From: a virus
Length of the DNA stretch: 63,873 nucleotides
IMG/VR virus record: IMGVR_UViG_3300013006_000032
Coordinates: 1 to 63,873 of that record
Direction: 5' to 3' (one strand)
Shown: positions 43,127 through 51,712 of the stretch, piece after piece
Layout: the number at the start of each line of letters is the position of its first letter
How positions within the stretch are numbered: position 1 is the stretch's first letter
Position numbers and translations under genes: made by a program
Notes under the pieces: model-generated
Databases searched by the model: none
Told to the model about the DNA's origin: nothing
The model's input: the letters and a program-made list of their open reading frames with translations, nothing else

Positions 43127-44017
43127 ATGAATAAAGATGTAAATCTCATCTTCGAAGCGTATAAAAAAGCAAAAACCGTTGTAACGGAAGCACCTATATA
43201 TAGTACCGGTGATTTAGAGTATACTGGCGACGTCGATTCAGCTCCGGGTAAAGGCTATGGTATAGGCAAAGTTGCTTCAAAAGAAGGAAAGTCAAAGGCC
43301 GAAGTAGCTAATACCCTTTTAAGAGCAATTCAAACAAAACTCTTTAAGCCTGCGTTGCATACTATTGACGGTAAAGAATATAAACTCTTTTACCCGGGTA
43401 GTAAGATGAAATTTAGAACAGATTTAGAAAATTTAATTAAAAGTGAGCTTAAAATCGGTGGGACAGAGGCAAAGTATACAGCGAGAATAGTTGATAATTT
43501 GCTTAATGTTTTAAGAGTTGATGCGGAGGGTGGTATTGGTGCTGCCCCAGCTCAAGTCAAGCAAGCAGTCATTTCAGGTATCGAGGGTAAAGATATCGGA
43601 CCAGGTGGTGCATCAGTACAAGCAGCTCCTGCTGCAAATTCGTTTATTAAAAACTCGGGTGTTAGATTTATTAAGGAATGGATGCCTATTTTTGTAGAAC
43701 TTCCGGATGAGATAACAATTGCTAAGGGAGATCTATATGAGTCTCCTGAGCTACGTAATGAAGTTGTTGAAGCTATAACTCGTGCATATGATGAAGCAAA
43801 AGCAAAAGACAAAGAATTGGTTCAAGATTTTATCGACTCATTAAAATTTAAAAATAGTTATACACCTGCAGCCGAGAAAAAAGAAGGTGAAGGAACAGGC
43901 GAAGAGCCCATAATAGATGAGTATCCAGAGGGTGATGATGCGTATTCAGCGGCTAAGCAAGAATTTGGATTAAGACAGCGGCCTGTTGACCAAGGCAATT
44001 TTAGCTACAGTGACTAA
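43127..44017 (+). CDS. Unknown protein with capsid-targeting-like N-terminus
   Basis: A protein of 296 aa. It begins MNKDVNLIFEAYKKAK, an amphipathic helix with Leu-Ile-Phe-Glu-Ala, then a Gly/Ser-rich linker. A compact domain (residues about 55-130, with EVANTLLRAIQTKL and a KEYKLFYPGSK strand) and a C-terminal helical part follow. The last 50 residues are Glu/Pro/Gly rich and probably disordered. TAAATA is 7 nt before the ATG. Divergent from the amidotransferase. No family recognised. Confidence 0.6.
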   Translation: MNKDVNLIFEAYKKAKTVVTEAPIYSTGDLEYTGDVDSAPGKGYGIGKVASKEGKSKAEVANTLLRAIQTKLFKPALHTIDGKEYKLFYPGSKMKFRTDLENLIKSELKIGGTEAKYTARIVDNLLNVLRVDAEGGIGAAPAQVKQAVISGIEGKDIGPGGASVQAAPAANSFIKNSGVRFIKEWMPIFVELPDEITIAKGDLYESPELRNEVVEAITRAYDEAKAKDKELVQDFIDSLKFKNSYTPAAEKKEGEGTGEEPIIDEYPEGDDAYSAAKQEFGLRQRPVDQGNFSYSD

Positions 44018-44059
44018 TTCTAGAGTTGTTTTAATAACTTTTATATAATAAGTAGTCTA

Positions 44060-45049
44060 GTGAAGATTAAGGTTATTGGGTGTGGTATATCGGGTATTAC
44101 TGCTGCGGTATTGCTAGAAGAAAGAGGTCATGATGTTGAAATTTTTGAATCTCGAAATCATATAGGTGGCAATTGCCATGACACTAATTTAGCAGGTACT
44201 TTAGTACATAGTTACGGACCACATTCATTTCATACAGATGACGATGAAGTGTTTAACTTTTTAAGTCGCTACACGGAATGGTTTCCTTTTGAACTTAGAC
44301 CTAAAGGCAATACAGAGCTTGGATTAATCTCGCTACCATACAGCAAAACAACAATTAAAGAGCTTGGAAGAGAGCTTACACAAGAAGAAATTTTAAAATA
44401 TATCTTCAAGGGCTATTCTGAAAAGCAATGGGGTATGCCGTTAGAAAAAATTTCTAATAGTATTTTAAGTAGAATACCAAAAGTAGCAGATAAAGAGAAT
44501 CCCACATGGTTTGAAGGTCAGAAATATCAATGCGTACCTTTAAGGGGTTACACTAAGATGTTTGAGAATATGCTGCGCGATATAAAGGTGCATCTTAATA
44601 CAACTAATAAAGATTGGAAAGAGTATAATACAGATCTGACAATATACACAGGTAAAATTGATGAATATTTTGACTTTTGTTATGGTCGACTACCATACCG
44701 ATCATTAAAGTTTGAACATACTTTGAGCTATGAAAAGATGAATACATTTATTATTAATCAAAATCGAGCTGACATCCCTTATACGCGTGTTTATGATCAT
44801 AGTTATTATACTAAAGACCATAAGGGTCCGACAATTATAACAAAAGAATATTCAATCGACCACACAGAAAATAATATTCCTTTCTACCCAATTCCGTTTG
44901 GCGAGGGTGTAGAGATTTATAAGAAATATAGTGAACTTGCGGGAAAAGAAGAAAATGTTATATTTTTAGGTCGCCTGGCTACTTATAAATATTTAGATAT
45001 GTGGATGGCGGTTAAACAAGCGATACAAAAAGTTTCATATCTCAACTAA
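44060..45049 (+). CDS. glf: UDP-galactopyranose mutase-like flavoenzyme
   Basis: A protein of 329 aa, somewhat shorter than usual (about 370-390). It begins KIKVIGCGISGITAAVLLEERGHDVEIFE, the FAD Rossmann motif, then HIGGNCHDTN and YGPHSFHTDDDEVF, which are UGM hallmarks. Further on are GYSEKQWGMPLEKI, the ring-contraction site region, and the RADIPYTRVYDHSYY segment. UGM turns UDP-Galp into UDP-Galf for surface glycans. The GTG start lacks a box or Shine-Dalgarno. It ends convergently on queC with a 4-nt overlap. Confidence 0.85.
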   Translation: MKIKVIGCGISGITAAVLLEERGHDVEIFESRNHIGGNCHDTNLAGTLVHSYGPHSFHTDDDEVFNFLSRYTEWFPFELRPKGNTELGLISLPYSKTTIKELGRELTQEEILKYIFKGYSEKQWGMPLEKISNSILSRIPKVADKENPTWFEGQKYQCVPLRGYTKMFENMLRDIKVHLNTTNKDWKEYNTDLTIYTGKIDEYFDFCYGRLPYRSLKFEHTLSYEKMNTFIINQNRADIPYTRVYDHSYYTKDHKGPTIITKEYSIDHTENNIPFYPIPFGEGVEIYKKYSELAGKEENVIFLGRLATYKYLDMWMAVKQAIQKVSYLN

Positions 45050-45786
45050 GATATCTTTTTACAGTTATATTTCTCCCAAGGTATCGTAATTTTATAAGAA
45101 ATCGGGTCTATATACCCAGCATCTATAAAGCCTTTTATCCTCAAAGAGCACGCTGTACATTCACCGCAAGCCTGCTCTTCTCCTTCATAGCAGGTCCAAG
45201 TATTACTAAAATTTACATCATGTTTAATACCGAGTTTTATGATTTCTTCCTTAGATTTATCAATTAAGGGTGCTTGCACAGCGATTCTGTTGCGACGGTT
45301 TAAAGCCGATACTTTATTAATTTGCTCTAAAAATTCTTCGCTACCATCCCAAAACCCTGCAACACTATCAGCTTGTGCAGCTCCATGAAAAACAGTACTA
45401 GCCCCTGCGTTTTCTGCAATTGCGAGTGAAATACTTAGTAGCATTAAATTCCTGTATGGAACATAGTTTACCGTCTGTGGATCGCCCATTACATCTTTAG
45501 CCTTAGCAACAGCTATCTTCTTATTAAGAAGTGAAGAGACTTGACAAATATCCTTAAAAAACGGTAGATCTACCCATATATGCTCAACAGGTGTATCAAT
45601 CGATTCAACCTGTAGCGCAGCACAATTGAGCTCTTTATCTTTGTGCTTCTGCCCGTAATTATAACTAATTGCTATAATCTCATCATACTGACTTGCAGCT
45701 AAATGTAACAGTACAGAACTGTCCATTCCCCCAGAAATAGGGACTACAGCTTTACTCGACTGGTGCTTCTTCGCTTTGCGCTTCAT
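45046..45786 (-). CDS. queC: 7-cyano-7-deazaguanine (preQ0) synthase QueC
   Basis: A protein of 246 aa. The PP-loop is PISGGMDSS (16-24). SYNYGQKHKDKEL and TVNYVPYRNLMLLS are QueC signatures. The C-terminal zinc site has Cys199, Cys207, Cys210 and Cys213 (C...CGECxxC). QueC converts 7-carboxy-7-deazaguanine, ammonia and ATP to preQ0. In phages the pathway supplies modified DNA bases or queuosine. FolE (63152), the first enzyme of the pathway, is in this window; queD, queE and a transglycosylase are not. Its start overlaps the end of uvsX by 35 nt. Confidence 0.93.
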   Translation of the reverse strand: MKRKAKKHQSSKAVVPISGGMDSSVLLHLAASQYDEIIAISYNYGQKHKDKELNCAALQVESIDTPVEHIWVDLPFFKDICQVSSLLNKKIAVAKAKDVMGDPQTVNYVPYRNLMLLSISLAIAENAGASTVFHGAAQADSVAGFWDGSEEFLEQINKVSALNRRNRIAVQAPLIDKSKEEIIKLGIKHDVNFSNTWTCYEGEEQACGECTACSLRIKGFIDAGYIDPISYKITIPWEKYNCKKIS

Positions 45787-46870
45787 TGACGTTATACTTG
45801 TATTCCTCTGTTAAGCGCTTGTCGAGTTCAGGAATAATAAATTCCTCGTAGAAAGCGGGGTCTTTAGCAAAAGTCTTTGCATAACCCAGTTTATCACCCT
45901 TCTTATACTTACCGCTAGTAATACCAACTGTATAAGTTGCACCGTTTTGTTCAACGATGCCTCTTGCAGTCGCCATACCGAGCAGCCCGCTATATTTGTT
46001 AAGACCGGTCTTAAAAGAAAGGTACATTTCTGTCTCTAGGAACGGAGGAAGAAAGCGATTCTTCACAGTTAGCGCACGAAGTGTTGTACCGCTATACTTG
46101 TTAGCTTCTGCAAGCTTCTTATCATCAGTATCCATGGAATCACCTTCACCTTCTTTTTCATGGCGCTTAGCAAGCTGTACGAGAATACTCGCCATATATA
46201 CAGGCCCTGAACCGCCAGCTTGGTTTTTTACCAGACTTGGGAACATTGAGGCAGGATCTTCGTATGTATGATTAGTAAACAGAATCGTAACGCCAGCCTT
46301 GGCAGCTTTAAAGGTTAATGTACGGAACATACTTTTTAAAGACTTTGCACGAAGACCCATATCTGATGCAGATTTATCTTTAGCAACGTCATCAAGCTCT
46401 TTCTGTGAAGCGAGATTACCGAGACTGTCAATACTAATAATAAACTTACCTCTTGCGTTATTTTCGATTACACTATCAAGAAAAGCACTAATCTGATTAC
46501 GGCACTGATCAATAGTATCAACCGGTACATATTTTGTACCTTCAGGGTCTAATCCAACTCCTTTTGTACTATTCTCATCAATAGCGATTTCAGTATCAAA
46601 TATGACGGGCGTCAAGCCTTTCTTTTGCGCAGTAGCAAGGATCTTATTAACAATAAAAGTCTTACCCGTCTGACTTGGTCCTGAGAAACCTGTTATTCTT
46701 CCTTGAGGTACGCCACCATTACGACAACTACCGCCGAGAATAGCGTTAAGAGCATAGCATCCTGTATCAAACCACTGATCAACTTTACTAAGTGCATTTT
46801 CGTTTAAAAAAGATGCTTCTGAATTTAACTTATCTAACGACGCGAATACTTTATTAAGATCTTTATTCAT
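45752..46870 (-). CDS. uvsX: Recombinase UvsX (RecA/Rad51 family)
   Basis: A protein of 372 aa (T4 UvsX is 391). Walker A is GPSQTGKT (64-71). TPVIFDTEIAID, FIISIDSLGNL (Walker B) and the loop region with NQAGGSGPVYMAS, a DNA-binding L2-type segment, follow. It performs strand exchange for recombination-dependent replication. UvsY and UvsW are at 55132-56981. The upstream sequence has no TAAATA box, as expected for an early or middle gene. Confidence 0.93.
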   Translation of the reverse strand: MNKDLNKVFASLDKLNSEASFLNENALSKVDQWFDTGCYALNAILGGSCRNGGVPQGRITGFSGPSQTGKTFIVNKILATAQKKGLTPVIFDTEIAIDENSTKGVGLDPEGTKYVPVDTIDQCRNQISAFLDSVIENNARGKFIISIDSLGNLASQKELDDVAKDKSASDMGLRAKSLKSMFRTLTFKAAKAGVTILFTNHTYEDPASMFPSLVKNQAGGSGPVYMASILVQLAKRHEKEGEGDSMDTDDKKLAEANKYSGTTLRALTVKNRFLPPFLETEMYLSFKTGLNKYSGLLGMATARGIVEQNGATYTVGITSGKYKKGDKLGYAKTFAKDPAFYEEFIIPELDKRLTEEYKYNVNEAQSEEAPVE

Positions 46871-46912
46871 AGATCTATTATATATGAAGTATATTTAAAT
46901 ACAAGTAAAAAA

Positions 46913-47263
46913 TTACTCGTCAAACAACTTTACTACTGGTTCAGAAGAAGGTGCAGTAGCTTGCGCGGCGAACAATCTATCATATTGATCAATGAGACGG
47001 GGATCATTGTCAATATCAACACCGATGACAATTGTATTAATATTAAACTTCCAAGTTGTTCCCTCATTACGAGCTTTCTCGCCAACAAACTCCCTAAAAT
47101 AAAGAGGAATTGTTTGCACGTTGAGTTGACCCTGTTGCGTCGGCTGTACGTGTACGATTGCGGGGTTCTTAACTGTTAGATGTGTTTTGTCAAGAGACAC
47201 CTGGGTTGCTAAAATTGTTCTTCCGATGTGATCAATAAATGTTACTAAGTTGTTTTTGCTCAT
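46913..47263 (-). CDS. Unknown small protein, conserved-looking in T4-like phages
   Basis: A protein of 116 aa. Its pattern of short strands (LVTFIDHIGRTILATQV, LTVKNPAIVHVQPTQQGQL) and length remind me of a small Sm-like protein common in marine T4-like phages, but the fold is a guess. It ends VVKLFDE, a short hydrophobic-acidic tail that might bind a partner such as the clamp. It lies between uvsX and polymerase, with only a TATAAAT-like sequence 7-8 nt before the ATG. Confidence 0.5.
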   Translation of the reverse strand: MSKNNLVTFIDHIGRTILATQVSLDKTHLTVKNPAIVHVQPTQQGQLNVQTIPLYFREFVGEKARNEGTTWKFNINTIVIGVDIDNDPRLIDQYDRLFAAQATAPSSEPVVKLFDE

Positions 47264-47297
47264 AAAAAAAATTTATATTACTTTTATTAAAAATCAA

Positions 47298-49883
47298 CTA
47301 CACTTTTAATAATTCAAATAAATCTGTCTGTACTTGTGTTCCTGGTGTCTGTAGCTTCCAATTTACAGCATCATAAAACCTTTCTATTACAGAAAAAATA
47401 ATCTTTTCAAACATAAGTTCATGGTCAGGCTCGAATACACCTTCAAATTCCTTAGGATACGTATACTTGTAGCCTGCAGTTGTTATTCCAAATCGATTAG
47501 GTTGCTTGGCGTAAAAATATCTAACTTTATCGCCAGATGAAATTTTTTCATACTTCTTACCAGTATTAAATCTATCTAATAGTAAATTATAAAAATAAGC
47601 AGCTTTGACATGGATAGGCATATGCTTTGCAGTTTTGAATCCATCACACTGCGCAGCATATTTTTCATATCCTTTGATACCCATAACAAAGGATATATCT
47701 TCAACGGGTAATTTTTTGAATATATCGTATGTTTCATTAAAAATTTTATTTGTTTGTGCTAAATCGTGGGTCATTAGCATTGTTTCAATAATCTTTTTAA
47801 CATATGGCTTAATGGGCGCTGGCATTGTAGTACGTACAACTTCTACTCCAGTGTATTTAAATTTATCGCACGGGATTCCTTCTTCATCAAGAACATGTAG
47901 TACATATCGCTTTTTTTGTAGAAAGAGCCCTGTATCTGCTATGGCTTCGCGTTTAAAATTTAATCTACAATCTATAGAGCCTAGAGCAGATTCACCCCAC
48001 TTGACGATATTTTCGTTAAGATGATCTTCTATATCTTGAACCTGCCTATAGTATTCGGGTGTTATCTTACCCTTACTATCAAACATTTTTAATCCTGTTT
48101 TTCTTACAATATGTTTAATCGAAACGTATGAGCTATCTGTATCATTATAGATAATTGGCGTATCTGTTGTAATCTCATTGTCTGTTAACGATGCTTTTTG
48201 TTTTATATAATTTTCAAGTAGTCTATTCGATTCCTTAATAACTGCTTGACCTGTGAGTGTTATAGACTCAGCCAGTTCATCATCGCCTAGAGGACTGTGC
48301 TTGTTCCCAAAATATCCGTAAATTGTATTAATTAAAATCTTAATTGTATGTTGAGTAATATTTAAATTCTCTACCTGCGTATTTGTTTTTGAATATTCAT
48401 CAGTTAGTTTATCAAGCGTTACAAGCTTCTTCTTAAGAATCTTTAATTGACGTTTAATCTCAACTCTCTTCTTGTAGAAATGATCGACAGTTTCAGGAAT
48501 AATACCTTTCTCTTTCTGTGTAAAGAGAACTTTAGCTTTCGAAATAGCTATTTTTTCTTTCTTAATAAATTCTGTAAAATTAGGAATAGAGAGGGTAAAT
48601 GTTTGACCGTTGACGTGATTAATAGTTATTTCCTTATCTGTCTTCTCTGTAATTACACCAACTTTTGTTTCCGGTGAAAGATTAAGAGTAATCATTACAT
48701 TTGGATATAGACTGTTTGCATCAAAGGAAACAATATTTTCTTGAAATCCCTTTCTAGGTTCTCCAACATATGCACCGGCATTTTGCTCATCATTATGTGA
48801 TTCTTTATTAAATGTAGGTATACGCTGATCTCTCCCCCTAGCCCGGATAGCACATAACCCTGTAATTACGGAGAGCGACCCTAAGGCGCCTTCAAAAGTA
48901 GTTAACCCTGCATATGCAATCATTCTTAATAACTTAAGATATTGCAGCTTTTCTTCGAGTCTAATAAGCAAATTAACGTCTTGTATATTATAATCGACAA
49001 ATAGCTCCCAATTATCGTCGGCAAGACTTGCGAGATTTGTATCCCCATAATCGATCTTATTTTCACCAAGTTCGGTTTCACCAATCGAATCAAGCTTGTA
49101 TGATTCTCGGAGAACAGGGCAAAACCTTTTGTATATATCAAGATAATCAACGCAAGACACGCCTTCTATATGCCAATGTACTTGATCACGTCCGAAGCGA
49201 CCTTTAAAGGTAATAGGGCGGATATACCCTACAGGAGAAAGCTTTTTTGTTTCATCTTCACCTAGAATACGAGTAATCCGGTTAATGATATAAGGAAGAT
49301 CAAAAAATTCACTATTCCATCCCGATAGAATATCTGGATAATCGGAGGAAAAATAACTTATAAACTTACTTAATAAATCTTTTTCTGTCTTACAGTATAT
49401 ATACGTACAATTTTCTTTCGTTTGATAGTAAGGCTTTAACCCCCACGAGACAAATCTTTTTCTTAAAGTATCGTAAACTGTAATAATATTAATAGGGTGC
49501 TGAGGGTCGTCAGGCTTTGGAAATTCGTCAGGACTATAGGTTTCAATATCAATAAATAGTACGCGTATTGGGTGTTTATTAAATTCTTCTTTCTCATTAG
49601 TTTCCCAAAAGCAATCGATTAAAAATTGTTGCTGAATATTGAGATTTTCAAATATACGGGTAATTTTATTATCCTTAAGGTAGCGTGATCTTTCAGCTTG
49701 ATTTTTAAATTTTTTCTTCTTTAACTTAGTATTAAAAATGCTAGTACAATCTGGATGGTTATTTGTCTCGAGATATATGTATGGCTCGCATGTTGAATCA
49801 ACAGCAATACGCTTACCAGTATCGTCCCAGGTAAAAAGACGCATCATTTGATCGCGAGGAAGATAGGCTACGTTACGGTACAC
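47298..49883 (-). CDS. 43: DNA polymerase gp43 (family B)
   Basis: A protein of 861 aa (T4 gp43 is 898). Exonuclease motif I is IDIETYS (Asp112, Glu114), motif II is GWNSEFFDLPYI (188-199), and motif III lies near VDYNIQDVNLL. Polymerase motif A is DANSLYPNV (388-396), motif B is KILINTIYGYFG (515-526) and motif C is YNDTDSS (579-585). The C-terminus TDLFELLKV looks like a clamp-binding peptide. The start is a GTG. All catalytic residues are present, so it is a complete replicative polymerase. Confidence 0.95.
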   Translation of the reverse strand: MYRNVAYLPRDQMMRLFTWDDTGKRIAVDSTCEPYIYLETNNHPDCTSIFNTKLKKKKFKNQAERSRYLKDNKITRIFENLNIQQQFLIDCFWETNEKEEFNKHPIRVLFIDIETYSPDEFPKPDDPQHPINIITVYDTLRKRFVSWGLKPYYQTKENCTYIYCKTEKDLLSKFISYFSSDYPDILSGWNSEFFDLPYIINRITRILGEDETKKLSPVGYIRPITFKGRFGRDQVHWHIEGVSCVDYLDIYKRFCPVLRESYKLDSIGETELGENKIDYGDTNLASLADDNWELFVDYNIQDVNLLIRLEEKLQYLKLLRMIAYAGLTTFEGALGSLSVITGLCAIRARGRDQRIPTFNKESHNDEQNAGAYVGEPRKGFQENIVSFDANSLYPNVMITLNLSPETKVGVITEKTDKEITINHVNGQTFTLSIPNFTEFIKKEKIAISKAKVLFTQKEKGIIPETVDHFYKKRVEIKRQLKILKKKLVTLDKLTDEYSKTNTQVENLNITQHTIKILINTIYGYFGNKHSPLGDDELAESITLTGQAVIKESNRLLENYIKQKASLTDNEITTDTPIIYNDTDSSYVSIKHIVRKTGLKMFDSKGKITPEYYRQVQDIEDHLNENIVKWGESALGSIDCRLNFKREAIADTGLFLQKKRYVLHVLDEEGIPCDKFKYTGVEVVRTTMPAPIKPYVKKIIETMLMTHDLAQTNKIFNETYDIFKKLPVEDISFVMGIKGYEKYAAQCDGFKTAKHMPIHVKAAYFYNLLLDRFNTGKKYEKISSGDKVRYFYAKQPNRFGITTAGYKYTYPKEFEGVFEPDHELMFEKIIFSVIERFYDAVNWKLQTPGTQVQTDLFELLKV

Positions 49884-49926
49884 AAGACAATTATAGTACA
49901 GCTGCTTGTCAAATCAAGTAAAATAA

Positions 49927-50496
49927 TTAAGCAATATCATTATATAGAGCTATTAGCTTACCAAAATTGTATAGCTCTATCTTCTTGACCCCACAGCTTT
50001 TTATTTTATTCTTATTAGTGTCATTAAAGAAGTAGTTTGTTGTTTTTTCAGATGTCGGTGCCTGTAGATCTTCAATAATATAGAGCCCGCCCTTTTTAAT
50101 TGAAGAAAAAAGATTAAAAAAGCAATTCATATGATGATCGTGTAAATGACTTCCATCATCAATAATAATATCAAATTCAGACTGTATTTTTAAAATATTT
50201 AAAATATCTTCCTTGCAGCCAGCGTCGCCTTTTAGTGTCTTAACTCTTTCAATATTAAAGTGACTACAGTCAACTATATCAAAGCCGAAAATATTAGCTT
50301 TAGAAAAATATTCAGATAATACTTTTAAAGACGCTCCAGGAAATAATGGATCTGCAATTCCTATTTCTAAAATATTAATTTTTTTATTCTTAAAGGGTGC
50401 GAATATTTTTTCGTAAGTAAATGAATAACAGTGTTTTTCGCGAACTTCGTCGCCTTTATCAGTCCCGTGTTTATTGCAAAGATCGTTAAAGGTCAT
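49927..50496 (-). CDS. Class-I SAM-dependent methyltransferase-like protein
   Basis: A protein of 189 aa. INILEIGIADP is motif I, ANIFGFDIVD is motif II, and FDIIIDDGSHLHDHH followed by KKGGLYIIEDL is the TylF/cephalosporin-hydroxylase-like pattern. It probably methylates a sugar or another small acceptor. Its ATG overlaps the stop of the glycosyltransferase upstream (ATGA), so the two may act on the same glycan. Confidence 0.75.
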   Translation of the reverse strand: MTFNDLCNKHGTDKGDEVREKHCYSFTYEKIFAPFKNKKINILEIGIADPLFPGASLKVLSEYFSKANIFGFDIVDCSHFNIERVKTLKGDAGCKEDILNILKIQSEFDIIIDDGSHLHDHHMNCFFNLFSSIKKGGLYIIEDLQAPTSEKTTNYFFNDTNKNKIKSCGVKKIELYNFGKLIALYNDIA

Positions 50497-51704
50497 AACC
50501 CATTAATAGAATTTAGGAGCGCTCGTTTTGAATCACCATAAGGATGTGAATACAATTCAACATATTTGTTAATATTATCTTCATTTTCAAGCCATCTACT
50601 TTCTGCAACTTTTCTAAACTTAGCGCAGCTGTTCATATATTTTCCTTTTTTCTCCAAAGTATCCTCAATACAACCGATCATTTCTTCACCCGTTTTAAAT
50701 TTAATAGAGGCGTCTTTATATGTAACAAGATCTTGACATGCAACCGGTAACCCGTAGCTACATGCTTCAATATACTTTAAATCACTTTTAGCTTTGTTAA
50801 AGGTGTTGTCTTGAAGTGGTGCAACCATCATATTAACACGGAGGTTATATATTTTCTCTGGATAGCTATACAGTTGAGACCATGGGTGAAACTCAAAATC
50901 ACCGTTCCTAATATAATTTTGTAGAGGAAGCGGAAAAGCACCTAGAAACACCCATTTATATTTGTCTTTTGTCTTGACAATAGCATCGATTACATGATGA
51001 AAATCGTCTTTCTGGCCTACGCGATTATCGACATCAAAATGTGCCCCTGACCCCGCATAAAGTATTCGAGGCTTATCTTCAAAGGCGTCGTAATTCTCTG
51101 AAATTCTTTTTTCGTTATAAAAATTACCCATCCACCATTTTGGAGGATAATTTGGAATAACCGTAATATTCTGATTCTTTGTTTTACCTAAGTAATAATC
51201 TTTCATGAAATCACATGTTACTGTAATTTCGTCGCATAGCTCCATAATTGCTTGCGCGGTTCTACGAATTGAAGGGTCTGTAAAAGCTGGCTTAAACTTA
51301 TTATACTCAGGAATATCTTCACTAAATACAAGATCGTCGATTTCATATATAATACGGAACCCAACTTTTTGGCTTACCTCCTTAAGAAATTGTACAAATT
51401 TTAATTGACTTTCTGTTGCTTGACGCTGAATTCTAACAGCTTTAACACCTCTATAGTAATTGGGATCAAAGCACATTACAGTGCTGCCATGTACAACTAG
51501 TTTTTGATGCGCATTTAAAAGATGCTCAGGCCAGATCATGCGCCAAAATCCACATCCACTATAGTCGGCGTAGTAATTTAAAGCTCGAGGTAGATCAAGT
51601 TCTGGTGGACGAGGTACATCATTTTGCTTTGGTGCATTACCTACAATAGGTGAGGGAAAAGGTGAAACAAACGGTGAGGGTACGGGAAAGGGGCTAGAAA
51701 ACAT
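50493..51704 (-). CDS. GT-B type glycosyltransferase, phage family
   Basis: A protein of 403 aa. A Pro/Ser/Phe-rich N-terminal repeat (PFPVPSPFVSPFPSPIV) precedes the enzyme. The Rossmann halves show VGFRIIYEIDDLVFSEDI, VIPNYPPKWW, PRILYAGSG and LKYIEACSYGLPVACQDLVTY, the typical GT4-type nucleotide-sugar motif with Glu. Substrate unknown. It forms a coupled pair with the methyltransferase and sits 8 nt downstream of the gp46 stop. Confidence 0.8.
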   Translation of the reverse strand: MFSSPFPVPSPFVSPFPSPIVGNAPKQNDVPRPPELDLPRALNYYADYSGCGFWRMIWPEHLLNAHQKLVVHGSTVMCFDPNYYRGVKAVRIQRQATESQLKFVQFLKEVSQKVGFRIIYEIDDLVFSEDIPEYNKFKPAFTDPSIRRTAQAIMELCDEITVTCDFMKDYYLGKTKNQNITVIPNYPPKWWMGNFYNEKRISENYDAFEDKPRILYAGSGAHFDVDNRVGQKDDFHHVIDAIVKTKDKYKWVFLGAFPLPLQNYIRNGDFEFHPWSQLYSYPEKIYNLRVNMMVAPLQDNTFNKAKSDLKYIEACSYGLPVACQDLVTYKDASIKFKTGEEMIGCIEDTLEKKGKYMNSCAKFRKVAESRWLENEDNINKYVELYSHPYGDSKRALLNSINGL

Positions 51705-51712
51705 ATGATATA

